Part shown: one piece after another, positions 17,070-25,383 of the stretch
Layout: each line of letters opens with the position of its first letter
Numbering within the stretch: the first letter of the stretch is position 1
Origin: Bradyrhizobium murdochi
GTDB taxonomy: Bacteria; Pseudomonadota; Alphaproteobacteria; Rhizobiales; Xanthobacteraceae
Direction of reading: 5' to 3'
Assembly (NCBI RefSeq): GCF_000472965.1
Contig: NZ_AXAU01000001.1
Span: 908,243 to 972,242, forward strand
DNA: 64,000 nucleotides
Notes under the pieces: model-generated
Told to the model about the DNA's origin: nothing
What the model saw: the letters and a program-made list of their open reading frames with translations, nothing else
Database searches by the model: none
Made by a program: the position numbers and the translations under genes

Positions 17070-18122
17070 TCACGGAAACAGCGCGATCTGCTCCAGCCCG
17101 GCCGTCTCGGGCAATCCGAACATCAGGTTCATGTTCTGGATCGCCTGCCCGGCTGAGCCCTTCACCAGGTTGTCGAGCGTGGAAATCACGATCGCCCGGT
17201 TTTTGATGCGGTCGGCGACGACGCCGATCTGCACATAATTGGAGCCGCGCACGTTCTGGGTCTGCGGCAGCACACCCTTCTTGGCGACATGCACGAAGGG
17301 CTCGTTGGCGTAAGCCTTCTCCAACGCACCCCGCAAATCGTCCGGCGTCGCTCCGCCGCTCAGCCTAACATAGGACGTGCAGAGTTCGCCGCGCGCCATC
17401 GGAATCAGATGCGGCGTGAAGTTCACCGTCACCGCAGCGCCCGCGGCGACGCCGATCTCCTGCTCGATCTCGGGCGCGTGCCGGTGGGTGCCGACCGAGT
17501 AGGGCGACAGCCCCTCGCCCGCCTCGCTGAACAGCGTGTTCTGCTTCAAGCCGCGCCCGGCGCCGGTAACGCCCGACTTGGCGTCGATGACGATGTCGTC
17601 GACGTCGATAAGTTTTGCCCTGGCGAGCGGCACCAGCGCAAGCAGCGCCGCAGTCGGGTAACAGCCGGGACAGGCGACGAGCCGCGCGGCCGCGATCCTC
17701 TCGCGGTAGAATTCGGTGAGGCCGTAGACGGCTTCGCCCTGCAGTTCGAGCGCCCGGTGCTCATGGCCGTACCATTGCGCATAGGTGTCCTTGTCGCGCA
17801 GCCGGAAATCGGCGGACATGTCGAGCACCTTGATGTTGGGGTTGGCCCTGAGGACGGCGGCGATGATCTCCTGCGTGGTGCCGTGCGGCAGCCCGCAGAA
17901 TACCGCGTCGAGGCTGGTCCAGTCGACCTTCTCCCACTCGACCAGCTTCGGCAGATCGAGCATGAAGAAATGCGGGAACACGTCGCCCATCGACTTGCCG
18001 GCGTGGGTGTTGGCGGTGAGCGCGGTGATCTCGGCGTTCGGATGCCGCGCCAACAGGCGCACCGCGTCGGCTCCGGTGTAACCGGAGGCACCAAGAATGC
18101 CGATCTTCTTTTTCGAGCTCAT
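17070..18122 (-). CDS. argC: N-acetyl-gamma-glutamyl-phosphate reductase
   Basis: 350 residues, the long (type 1) ArgC form. GILGASGYTGADAVRLL is the NADP-binding start, CGLPHGTTQE the adenine loop region, ARLVACPGCYPTAALL carries the catalytic Cys, and SGVTGAGRGLK and YSVGTHRHAPEIEQE (active-site His) follow. It reduces N-acetylglutamyl phosphate to the semialdehyde in arginine synthesis, in the cytosol. The ATG at 18122 overlaps the stop of the upstream paiB-like gene in a TGATG arrangement, which implies translational coupling; AAGGA lies seven bases ahead. In many Rhizobiales argC follows rpsI; here it is with a PaiB-like gene and a methyltransferase. Confidence 0.95.
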   Translation of the reverse strand: MSSKKKIGILGASGYTGADAVRLLARHPNAEITALTANTHAGKSMGDVFPHFFMLDLPKLVEWEKVDWTSLDAVFCGLPHGTTQEIIAAVLRANPNIKVLDMSADFRLRDKDTYAQWYGHEHRALELQGEAVYGLTEFYRERIAAARLVACPGCYPTAALLALVPLARAKLIDVDDIVIDAKSGVTGAGRGLKQNTLFSEAGEGLSPYSVGTHRHAPEIEQEIGVAAGAAVTVNFTPHLIPMARGELCTSYVRLSGGATPDDLRGALEKAYANEPFVHVAKKGVLPQTQNVRGSNYVQIGVVADRIKNRAIVISTLDNLVKGSAGQAIQNMNLMFGLPETAGLEQIALFP

Positions 18123-18808
18123 CACGCGTTCCTTTCTTCAGGCGTCGTCGTTTGCTTGTCTTGTACCGTAACCGCCGTGAATGCCAGCGGCCGTGCCGCG
18201 CGCATCAGGGCTGCGATTTCGCGCGCGTCGGCGTCGCCTTGCGAGGCGAGCGCCTGGGCCAGCGCGGTATAGTCGGCGTCCGACTTGTGCTGGTTCAGCT
18301 TGAAGCTGCCCTCCACCTCTTCGACCGTCATCTCGAGGCCCACGATCGCCTTCTTCATCGCCGCCAGCCGCCCCGCCGTCATCTTTGACGACAGCCATGG
18401 CTTCTTCGGCAATAGCCGCTCCTCAAACTTCGCGCTGAGCGTATCGATCTGCTCGGCGAGTTCATCGTCCGACATCACCCGCACCGGACCGGTCAGATGC
18501 ACCGCCTGATAGAGCCAGGTCGGCACCTGATCCGGCGACACGTACCAGTCTGGCGACACATAGGTATCGGTGCCATTGACGGCCAACAGCCACGGGGTCG
18601 CGCCGTCGGCGAGCTTCGCCAGCGGATTTTGCCGCGCAACGTGAAACGCCACGTGCGGCGTGCCGTCATTGGCCGAGGTCAGATAGAACGGCAGCGACGA
18701 GGCGACGGGCTTTAAGCCATCCCACGCGCAAGCCAGACCAAAGCCGCGCGCTTCCGCGAACGCCAGGCTCGCGGTGCGGTCGGACTTGAACGGTGGTGGC
18801 GTATACAT
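18122..18808 (-). CDS. PaiB-family FMN-binding protein
   Basis: 228 residues starting MYTPPPFKSD, the typical PaiB N-terminus. The body has HVAFHVARQNPLAKL (the HxAxxNP flavin-binding block), TYVSPDWYVSP and PTWLYQAVHLTG, and the C-terminal KMTAGRLAAMKKAIVGLEMTVEEVEGSFKLNQHKSDAD block, also diagnostic (KLSQNK-type motif). Bacillus PaiB was named as a negative regulator of sporulation and protease genes, but the fold is a pyridoxamine-phosphate-oxidase-like split barrel that binds FMN; the biochemical role in proteobacteria is unknown. It is coupled to argC by a one-base stop/start overlap. Confidence 0.88.
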   Translation of the reverse strand: MYTPPPFKSDRTASLAFAEARGFGLACAWDGLKPVASSLPFYLTSANDGTPHVAFHVARQNPLAKLADGATPWLLAVNGTDTYVSPDWYVSPDQVPTWLYQAVHLTGPVRVMSDDELAEQIDTLSAKFEERLLPKKPWLSSKMTAGRLAAMKKAIVGLEMTVEEVEGSFKLNQHKSDADYTALAQALASQGDADAREIAALMRAARPLAFTAVTVQDKQTTTPEERNA

Positions 18809-19029
18809 TTCAAACTCCTGCTTGACGTAGGAGCCGCCAGTTCAGACCGCGTTTTCTGGAAAAGGGAGAAGCCGCGGGACCCGATCCGGCGGCAGAGGCG
18901 ACAATCTCAAACGTAGACGTCCGCCCATACCGCGACGATGGCGCGGCGGCGGCGAGCGATGGAGATGGTCGAAGCGAAAATCATGGGCGCGGCTATAAGG
19001 CCGCGCCGGCTAAACGTCAAGCTGTACCC

Positions 19030-19133
19030 GTCATTCCGGAGCGATGCGGAGCATCGAACTATGGTGCGCAATTGCGCACCTGAGAATCTCGAGATTCCGG
19101 GTTCGCACGCTTGGCGCGCGCCCCGGAATGACA
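19030..19133. repeat. Dispersed palindromic repeat, family A, copy 3
   Basis: Outer arms GTCATTCCGG and CCGGAATGAC with the inner hairpin AATCTC / GAGATT and an extra TGCGCAATTGCGCA palindrome. It occupies most of the 334-base gap between the paiB gene and the metallo-hydrolase; the rest of the gap (18809-19029) shows nothing else recognisable. Confidence 0.8.
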
Positions 19134-19142
19134 GCTTGCAGC

Positions 19143-20132
19143 TTAAATCACCGGGCTCCACGGCGCCGGGATCAGCCGGTAGCCATTGCCGTCCTTTTCG
19201 ACAAAACCATTGGCCGGGAACGGGTAATGGAAGCCCTGGACCCGCATCTTGTCGGCGACCAGCATGTCGTAGACCCGGCGGCGGGTCTTTTCCGCCAACG
19301 CCGGATCCTGGTCGAACATCAGGTGCCAGCCCGGATTGGTGACGAACAGCGCAGGCAGGTTGGTGACATCAGATTGGATGAACACCTTGTCGGAGCCGGA
19401 TGCGAGAACATAGGAGGTATGGCCCGGCGTATGGCCGATGGTTTCCACCGCCGTCAGTCCGGGCGCGACTTCCTTGCCCCACTCATAGGGCGTCACCTTC
19501 TTCTTGAGGCCAGCCTCGAGCACGCGGCGGGCGTTCTTGAACGTTGTCTGCATCCGCCCTTCCGGCGCACGGCTCATCTCGCCGTCGTCCATGAAATATT
19601 TCCATTCCGCCGCCGGCACCAGCACCTCGGCATTGGGGAAGGTCGGCGCGTTCTCCGCGGTCAGGAGGCCGTTGATGTGATCGGGGTGGAAGTGCGAGAT
19701 CACGACGATGTCGACCGCCTTGGGGTCGAAGCCCGCGGCAACCATGTTGGCGCCGAACTGGCCGACATTGCCCTTGCTCGATGCAAAGGCCGCGGCGCCG
19801 TTACCGGTATCGACCACCACGAGCTTGCCACCGGTATTGATGACCAGCGGCGCGAACTGGATCGACATCTTGTCCTTCGGCATGAAGGCCTTTTCGAGCG
19901 CCGCGTTCACTTCGTCCTTCTTGGCGTTGAGCACGAACGTGTCGGGCAGCGCGAAATTGTTGACGCCGTCAGAGATGGCCGTCACCTGGGCATCGCCCAC
20001 CTTGTAGCGATAGAAGCTCGGCGCCTGCTTGTCCGCCACCGGGGCGGCCGCCCTGGCGGCCGCCTGCGGCAACAGCGGCGCGGCGGCGAGCGCCGCAGCG
20101 CCAGTGAGTGCGTGACGACGTGTCAGTTCCAT
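19143..20132 (-). CDS. Tat-exported MBL-fold metallo-hydrolase
   Basis: 329 residues from ATG 20132, which has a GGGGAG ribosome site. The N-terminus TRRHALTGAAALAAAPLLPQ is a twin-arginine signal, followed by cleavage near ARA-AAP. The metallo-beta-lactamase fold is shown by ISHFHPDHING (HxHxDH zinc motif), VVDTGNGAAAF, ETIGHTPGHTSYVLASG (third zinc His) and FIQSDVTNLPALF (bridging Asp). Such exported enzymes (MBL-fold lactonases, arylsulfatase-like or beta-lactamase-like hydrolases) act in the periplasm with two zinc ions; the substrate cannot be told. A clear paralogue lies at 47995-48960, sharing the C-terminal PFPANGFVEKDGNGYRLIPA pattern. The next gene upstream (DedA) is 193 bases away. 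Confidence 0.88.
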   Translation of the reverse strand: MELTRRHALTGAAALAAAPLLPQAAARAAAPVADKQAPSFYRYKVGDAQVTAISDGVNNFALPDTFVLNAKKDEVNAALEKAFMPKDKMSIQFAPLVINTGGKLVVVDTGNGAAAFASSKGNVGQFGANMVAAGFDPKAVDIVVISHFHPDHINGLLTAENAPTFPNAEVLVPAAEWKYFMDDGEMSRAPEGRMQTTFKNARRVLEAGLKKKVTPYEWGKEVAPGLTAVETIGHTPGHTSYVLASGSDKVFIQSDVTNLPALFVTNPGWHLMFDQDPALAEKTRRRVYDMLVADKMRVQGFHYPFPANGFVEKDGNGYRLIPAPWSPVI

Positions 20133-20325
20133 GGTGATGTTCTCCCCAGTGAGATGATGGATACGAGGGCGGGATTCACCCCGCTTTGATGCGTGCCCTT
20201 GGTCGGTTGCCGCTGAACCTATCAGCACTTCTGCGATAGCGCGACGACACGACGGCAATGCGAAGTTGCTCTTGTCTACCTACGTTGGGGCTAACACCCC
20301 CGTCATCCGCTTATTCCGTTCGATG

Positions 20326-20856
20326 CTACACCACCCGCCAAAGCCATTCGGCGATCTTCCCCATGACGTCGCCTACCAGCAGCAGAACGGCCGACCAGAC
20401 CAGGGCCGAGACAAAATTGGCGATCTGAAAGGGCCAATATGACATTTCGAAAATGCCGGCGGCGAGCGGCACCGAGGCGCGCAACGGTCCGAAGAACCGG
20501 CCGATGAAGATCGAGGGCACGCCCCATTTTTTCACGAATTCCTCGCCGCGCAGCACGATTCCCGGATAGCGCGACAGCGGCCACATCTCTGCGACGTGCT
20601 CCTTGTATTTGAAGCCGATCCAGTAGGAGACCCAGTCGCCGAGCGCCGCGCCGAGGCCGCCGGCGAGCCAGACCGGCCAGAAGTTGATGCCGCTGACGCC
20701 GATCAGCGCGCCGATCGCAACCAGCGCCCCCCAGGCCGGCACCAGCAGCGAGACGAAGGCAAGCGATTCGCCGAATGCCAGCACCAGGACGATCGGTGCG
20801 GCCCACGCCTGGTTGTCGCGCACAAAATCAGCCAGGGCGCGCACATAGTCTTCCAT
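20326..20856 (-). CDS. DedA-family membrane protein
   Basis: 176 residues beginning at ATG 20856 (GGGGAAGG upstream). It has the DedA pattern: membrane segments near 15-60, the amphipathic GGLGAALGDWVSYWIGFKY block, and FVKKWGVPSIFIGRFFGPLRASVPLAAGIFEM, where FxGRFxPxxR is the family signature, then a C-terminal membrane segment. DedA proteins are inner-membrane transporters or flippases of undecaprenyl phosphate and phosphatidylethanolamine-type lipids (established for some members) and affect envelope integrity and proton-motive force. Divergent from parE across a 354-base gap. Confidence 0.88.
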   Translation of the reverse strand: MEDYVRALADFVRDNQAWAAPIVLVLAFGESLAFVSLLVPAWGALVAIGALIGVSGINFWPVWLAGGLGAALGDWVSYWIGFKYKEHVAEMWPLSRYPGIVLRGEEFVKKWGVPSIFIGRFFGPLRASVPLAAGIFEMSYWPFQIANFVSALVWSAVLLLVGDVMGKIAEWLWRVV

Positions 20857-20940
20857 GTCTTGAGTGCCTTCCCCGCCCCGTTCACACCCCTGAACTTTCG
20901 TCTGATTCAAGGCTATCCGACAGCTAAGCCAGCCGCTTGC

Positions 20941-20955
20941 GTGACTTCAAGTCAC
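20941..20955. promoter_or_regulatory. Perfect 7-1-7 palindrome between dedA and parE
   Basis: GTGACTT-C-AAGTCAC is a perfect 15-base dyad, 85 bases upstream of the dedA start and 256 bases upstream of parE. It is the only striking element in the 354-base divergent region (20857-21210); I recognise no regulator for it. An operator role is inference. Confidence 0.4.
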
Positions 20956-21210
20956 AAGGGCTGGCACGGGATGTGATAGCACCGTGCCGGCTTGCCGTAG
21001 CCGCGATCTGCCCCGCCCAAAACCCTGATCTGTCCAGGTGATAGCCGAGGGCGTTGCGATCCTCTGTTCAGAGCCGTGCGAGACTGGTACGGCCTTGCAA
21101 TCCGGTGCAACAGCAGGGAAGAAGCGCATCGCGCCAGCCCCGCCGTCACCTTTTCAGCCCATCCGTGGCATAGTCAGGCAGACCGATTCGCTCGCAACAC
21201 TTAAAGAGCC

Positions 21211-23265
21211 ATGTCCAAGCCATTGAAATCAGCTACGAAATCAAAATCCGCCAACGATCTGTTCGCCGCGGAGGGGAAAGGTCGCGCGGCGTCCAAAGCC
21301 GCCTCGCGCGGAACCAGCGCCGAGGCTGGCTATACCGCGGCGGATATCGAGGTGCTGGAAGGCTTGGAACCCGTGCGCCGCCGCCCCGGCATGTACATCG
21401 GCGGCACGGACGAAAAGGCGCTGCACCACCTGTTCGCCGAAGTCATCGACAATGCCATGGACGAGGCGCTGGCAGGGCATGCCTCCTTCATCGAGGTGGA
21501 ACTGAGCGCCGATGGCTTTCTGACCGTCACCGATAATGGCCGCGGCATCCCGGTCGATCCGCATCCAAAGTTTCCGAAGAAGTCGGCGCTCGAAGTGATC
21601 ATGTGCACGTTGCACTCCGGCGGCAAGTTCGACTCCAAGGTCTACGAGACCTCGGGCGGTCTGCATGGCGTCGGCGTCTCCGTGGTCAACGCCCTCTCCT
21701 CGCGGCTCGAAGTCGAAGTCGCGCGCAGCCAGAAGCTCTACCGGATGAGTTTTGAGCGCGGCCATCCCAAGGGCAAGCTTGAGGACCTCGGCAAGATCAA
21801 CAACCGCCGCGGCACCCGCATCCGCTTCAAGCCGGATACCGATATCTTTGGCGCCAAGGCGGCCTTCAAGCCGCAGCGCCTGTTCAAGATGACGCGCTCG
21901 AAAGCCTACCTGTTCGGCGGCGTCGAGATCCGCTGGCGCTGCGATCCCGCACTGCTGAAGGGCATCGAGGACGTGCCGGCCGAGGACAGTTTCCACTTCC
22001 CGGGCGGCCTCAAGGACTATCTCGCCGCCGCCATTCACGCCGATATGCTGGTGCACCCCGATATCTTCTCCGGCAAGTCGGGGCGCAACGGCGCCCATGG
22101 CGCCTGTGAATGGGCGGTGGCGTGGACCGCGGATGCCGACGGCTTCCTTTCCTCCTACTGCAACACCGTGCCGACGCCGGATGGCGGCACCCACGAGTCC
22201 GGCATGCGCAGTGCGATGCTGCGCGGCCTGAAAGACCACGCCGAGCGTATCGGCCAGGGCAAGCGCGCCGCGCCCGTCACGTCGGAAGACGTCATGGTGG
22301 GAGCTGCAGTGATGCTGTCGGTGTTCGTGCGCGAACCCGAATTCCAGGGCCAGACCAAGGACCGTCTCGCCACGGCCGAAGCGCAGAAGATCGTCGAGCA
22401 GGCGATCAAGGACCCGTTCGATCACTGGCTGTCGGGCAATCCGCTGCAGGCCAACAAGCTCTTGGATTTCGTCATCGAGCGCGCCGACGAGCGGCTACGC
22501 CGCCGCGCCGAAAAGGAAACCTCGCGCAAGACCGCGGTGAAGAAGCTGCGGCTTCCCGGCAAGCTCGCCGATTGCACCAACACCGCGACCGAAGGTTCCG
22601 AGCTCTTCATCGTCGAGGGTGACTCGGCCGGCGGCAGCGCCAAACAGGCGCGCGACCGCAAGACCCAGGCCGTGCTTCCCCTGCGCGGAAAAATCCTCAA
22701 CGTCGCCTCCGCCGGCAAGGACAAGCTGATGCAGAACGCGCAGCTTGCCGACCTGATGCAGGCGATCGGTTGCGGCACCGGCGCGCATTACCGCGAAGAG
22801 GATCTGCGCTATTCGCGTATCATCATCATGACCGACGCCGACGTCGACGGCGCGCATATCGCGTCATTGCTGATCACGTTCTTCTACCGACAGACGCCGC
22901 GGCTGATCGATGAAGGACACCTCTATCTGGCGGTTCCGCCGCTCTACAAGCTGACCCATGGCAGCAAGTCGGTCTATGCCCGCCACGATGCACATAAGGA
23001 CGCGCTCCTGAAAAGCGAGTTCAATGCCAATGCCAAGGTCGAGGTGAACCGCTTCAAAGGCCTCGGCGAAATGATGCCGGCGCAGCTCAAGGAAACCACC
23101 ATGGACCCGGCCAAGCGCACGCTGCTCCGCGTGGTGCTGCTGGCCGACGACCGCGAAGGCACGGCTGATTCCGTCGAGCGGCTGATGGGAACCAAGGCCG
23201 AGGCCAGATTCGCCTTCATCTCGGACAAGGCGGAATTCGCCAGCGACGAGCTGCTGGACGTCTGA
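21211..23265 (+). CDS. parE: DNA topoisomerase IV subunit B
   Basis: 684 residues. The GHKL ATPase domain shows RRPGMYIGGTDEKALHHL, EVIDNAMDEALAG (motif with catalytic Glu and Asn), TDNGRGIPVDPHPKF and TSGGLHGVGVSVVNALS (Gly-rich lid). The TOPRIM domain has FIVEGDSAGGSAKQARDR and IIIMTDADVDGAHIASLLITFF with the DxD metal residues, followed by RFKGLGEMMPAQLKETTMDP. The LFGGVEIRWRCDP insert and the Lys-rich N-terminal extension fit alphaproteobacterial ParE rather than GyrB, which is longer (about 800 residues). With ParC it decatenates daughter chromosomes using ATP. It is the target subunit of aminocoumarins in this enzyme. Confidence 0.93.
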   Translation: MSKPLKSATKSKSANDLFAAEGKGRAASKAASRGTSAEAGYTAADIEVLEGLEPVRRRPGMYIGGTDEKALHHLFAEVIDNAMDEALAGHASFIEVELSADGFLTVTDNGRGIPVDPHPKFPKKSALEVIMCTLHSGGKFDSKVYETSGGLHGVGVSVVNALSSRLEVEVARSQKLYRMSFERGHPKGKLEDLGKINNRRGTRIRFKPDTDIFGAKAAFKPQRLFKMTRSKAYLFGGVEIRWRCDPALLKGIEDVPAEDSFHFPGGLKDYLAAAIHADMLVHPDIFSGKSGRNGAHGACEWAVAWTADADGFLSSYCNTVPTPDGGTHESGMRSAMLRGLKDHAERIGQGKRAAPVTSEDVMVGAAVMLSVFVREPEFQGQTKDRLATAEAQKIVEQAIKDPFDHWLSGNPLQANKLLDFVIERADERLRRRAEKETSRKTAVKKLRLPGKLADCTNTATEGSELFIVEGDSAGGSAKQARDRKTQAVLPLRGKILNVASAGKDKLMQNAQLADLMQAIGCGTGAHYREEDLRYSRIIIMTDADVDGAHIASLLITFFYRQTPRLIDEGHLYLAVPPLYKLTHGSKSVYARHDAHKDALLKSEFNANAKVEVNRFKGLGEMMPAQLKETTMDPAKRTLLRVVLLADDREGTADSVERLMGTKAEARFAFISDKAEFASDELLDV

Positions 23266-23490
23266 TCCATCAGAAGCGGCGATTTTCCGGCGATCTTGGG
23301 CCTATTTGGCCAGTCAGTGCCGGAATTTGCCCGTTTTTCGGGCTTTTGCCGGTCATTCCTTTTCGGCCCAGTGTGCTTCCCCCGCAACAGCATTCTGGCC
23401 GGAACTGCGTATAGTCACGGTACTGGATTTTGGGAATCGGCGCTCGCGCACCTCTAGAGCGGTGGCGCACCTAGGGTAAGGGACTTGAAA

Positions 23491-24327
23491 ATGAAAAAGG
23501 TACTGCTCGCTCTGACTGCGGTGGCGGCAATGACTGGATCGGCCGTTGCGGCTGACCTCGGGGCCCGTCCCTATGCCAAGGCTCCGGCGCCGGTCGCCCC
23601 CGTTTATAACTGGACCGGCTTCTACATTTTCGGCGGCGCCGGCGGCGGACTGTGGGCAGCCGACAGCAACGTGGAGAGCACAGGCGTTGTTGGAGGCAGC
23701 GGCTTTTTTGGTGGACCCGCCGGCACTGCGCTGACCCGCGATCAACGCTTGGGCGGCAGCGGCTGGTTCGGAACGGTTGGCATCGGCTATGACTGGCAGT
23801 TCAATGGCCGCTGGGTGGCCGGTGTGTTCGCTGATGGTCAGTTCGGCGATATCCGTGGTTCGCTGAGCGATCCCTTCTCCGGCGTTGAAGGTCGCGAAAA
23901 GCTTCGCACCAGCTATGCAGCTGGCGTGAGACTTGGCTATCTGGTTGCGCCGAACGTGCTCTCCTACGTCAACGCCGGTTATTCCGGTTCGGAATGGTCG
24001 GGCTCAAATCTCTCCACCTTGGCTGCTGGTGGCGGTCCGACCGTTTTCACCACGCCTTCCTTCCGTCGTGATGGCTGGTTCATCGGCGGTGGCGTCGAAA
24101 ACAACCTGGACATTTTCGGAATCACCGCGCCAGGCTGGTTCATGAAGACCGAATACCGTTCGGCGTTCTATGACCGCATCTCGCTGCCCGAGACATTCGC
24201 TCCGGCTAGTGGCTTTGCGGGCCCGACCGGCACAGCCGTTACCTTCAAGCCGTGGGTGCAGACCATCAGCACCTCGCTGGTTTATCGTTTCAACTGGAGC
24301 GGCGCTCCGGTCTCCGCCAGGTACTAA
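23491..24327 (+). CDS. Outer membrane beta-barrel protein, Omp31 family
   Basis: 278 residues from ATG 23491 (AAGGG nine bases upstream); a TTG at 23485 is less likely. Signal peptide KKVLLALTAVAAMTGSAVA, then mature AADLGARPYAKAPAPVAPVYNWTGFYIF, nearly the same as the other barrel proteins in the window. Alternating barrel strands include GWFGTVGIGYDWQFNGRWVAGVFAD, RTSYAAGVRLGYLVAPNVLSYVNAGYS and GWFIGGGVENNLDIFG, ending TSLVYRFNWSGAPVSARY with a C-terminal Tyr. Compared with its relatives the KxEYxY strand is KTEYRSAFYDRISL. Omp25/Omp31 proteins are abundant outer membrane components in Rhizobiales; some act as haem receptors or adhesins. An intrinsic terminator follows 35 bases after the stop. 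Confidence 0.88.
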   Translation: MKKVLLALTAVAAMTGSAVAADLGARPYAKAPAPVAPVYNWTGFYIFGGAGGGLWAADSNVESTGVVGGSGFFGGPAGTALTRDQRLGGSGWFGTVGIGYDWQFNGRWVAGVFADGQFGDIRGSLSDPFSGVEGREKLRTSYAAGVRLGYLVAPNVLSYVNAGYSGSEWSGSNLSTLAAGGGPTVFTTPSFRRDGWFIGGGVENNLDIFGITAPGWFMKTEYRSAFYDRISLPETFAPASGFAGPTGTAVTFKPWVQTISTSLVYRFNWSGAPVSARY

Positions 24328-24361
24328 TCGCCAAAGACCGATCTCGGCCAATCAACAATTC

Positions 24362-24391
24362 AAAAGCCCCGGTATCGCCCGGGGCTTTTTT
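24362..24391 (+). terminator. Intrinsic terminator after the outer membrane protein gene
   Basis: AAGCCCCGG and CCGGGGCTT form a 9-base stem around a 6-base loop, followed by TTTTTT at 24386-24391. Confidence 0.92.
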
Positions 24392-24458
24392 GTTGCCCGT
24401 CGCGGGACCCGAAGCAAGCGACCCGTAGCTGCCGGCATGAGCAAGGGACAGTCACTTG

Positions 24459-24567
24459 TCCCGGACGCGGTGCAGCGTGCAACGCAGCTCCGCAGAGCCG
24501 GGACTTCTCCGTTCGCCCTGGGCCGGCTCTGCAGCGCATCGCTATGCGCTGCGCTGCGTCCGGGGCA
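24459..24567. repeat. Large dispersed palindromic repeat, family C
   Basis: Arms GTCCCGGACGCGGTGCAGCG and GCTGCGCTGCGTCCGGGG face each other, with inner arms CTCCGCAGAGCCGGGAC and GGGCCGGCTCTGCAGCGC. The whole can fold into a long cruciform-like structure. Elements of this form are frequent intergenic repeats in Bradyrhizobium. One copy only in this window. It fills the gap between the porin terminator and the broken small gene. Confidence 0.75.
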
Positions 24568-24596
24568 CCAGGCCTCCGCTTAACGATCATTCTCTC

Positions 24597-24913
24597 TCAG
24601 TTCCCTGCCACCGCCGCCTTGGCGGCCTCGCGGGAGCGTGTCGGCTGGAAGGCTTTCGCGGCCCTAGCCGCCGCCAAGGCGATCCGGAAACTATCGAGCG
24701 GCGAGAAGCCGAACTGCGTCCGCGACAGCTCGTAGAGGTGATGGAACAGCGCGGGATAGCGTTTGTCGTAATAGTCGCGCCACATTGCTGTCTCCAGCCG
24801 GCGATTTCAGCCGGATCGAAGGCGCGCAAATCAGCGTTCCGCGGCCACGACAGATAGGCGCCAATGGCAACCAGAATCAACGCGAGCGCTAGACAAATCA
24901 TTCGGCAGCTCAT
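24597..24913 (-). pseudogene. Small membrane-anchored protein of unknown function, broken by one frameshift
   Basis: Two adjacent frames on the minus strand join into one sensible protein of about 105 residues. From ATG 24913 the first frame gives CRMICLALALILVAIGAYLSWPR, a single N-terminal membrane anchor, then ADLRAFDPAEIAG. From about 24800 the second frame gives ETAMWRDYYDKRYPALFHHLYELSRTQFGFSPLDS, FRIALAAARAAKAFQPTRSREAAK to a stop at 24597. Insertion of a single C in the GGC-TGG junction near 24801 restores the frame and reads AGLETAMWRDYY. It looks like a conserved hypothetical protein with a Trp/Tyr-rich helical domain; I cannot name it. Real decay or a sequencing error are both possible. 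Confidence 0.7.
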
Positions 24914-25083
24914 GATGATCCTTGGCGATGCTACAACTTCCGGCCTTGCGAAGCCGGCCGGCTTTCTATTTCGATCGGAAGCTACGGCCGCCGCCGGCAA
25001 TGGTTTCCTGCAGCGGCCCAAAGACAACCGAAGACAGAGCCGCGCCGCGTCCCCGCGCCAAAGCGGCAAGGAGGGAGGAAGCG

Positions 25084-25269
25084 ATGGCCAGATCCCTTTC
25101 AATCATCGGCTTTCTGGCGCTTGCCATAGGGTTATTGTGGATCGGCCAGGGCACCGGCGCGATCCCTTGGCCACCATCGAGCTTCATGATTAATCAACTG
25201 CAATGGGCCGGATATGGCGCAGTGCTTGCCGCGATGGGCCTGATCCTGATCTGGCTAGGCAACCGCTAG
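25084..25269 (+). CDS. Small two-helix membrane protein of unknown function
   Basis: 61 residues with a very strong ribosome site (GGGAGGAA) six bases before ATG 25084. Two hydrophobic segments: SIIGFLALAIGLLWIGQGTG (about 4-23) and YGAVLAAMGLILIWLGNR (about 41-58), joined by the loop IPWPPSSFMINQLQWAG. The second segment ends in Asn-Arg at the C-terminus. This resembles small conserved inner-membrane proteins of Rhizobiales without known function. A long perfect hairpin repeat follows 13 bases after the stop. Confidence 0.72.
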   Translation: MARSLSIIGFLALAIGLLWIGQGTGAIPWPPSSFMINQLQWAGYGAVLAAMGLILIWLGNR

Positions 25270-25281
25270 GTTCGTAGATTC

Positions 25282-25365
25282 GTAGGATGGGTGGAGCGCA
25301 GCGATACCCATCAGCTTTGTGCGTTGTGGATGATGATGGGTATCGCTGCGCTCCACCCATCCTAC
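25282..25365. repeat. Dispersed palindromic repeat, family B, perfect 32-base inverted arms
   Basis: Bases 25282-25313 (starting GTAGGATGGGTGGAGCGCAG) and 25334-25365 are perfect reverse complements over 32 bases, with a 20-base loop. A related, interrupted copy lies at 43719-43837. It ends 18 bases before the SDR start codon and would therefore sit in that gene's leader if transcribed. Both ends carry the GTAGGATGGGT motif, a common Bradyrhizobium intergenic element. Confidence 0.88.
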
Positions 25366-25383
25366 AGAAACTGGACAACTCAC

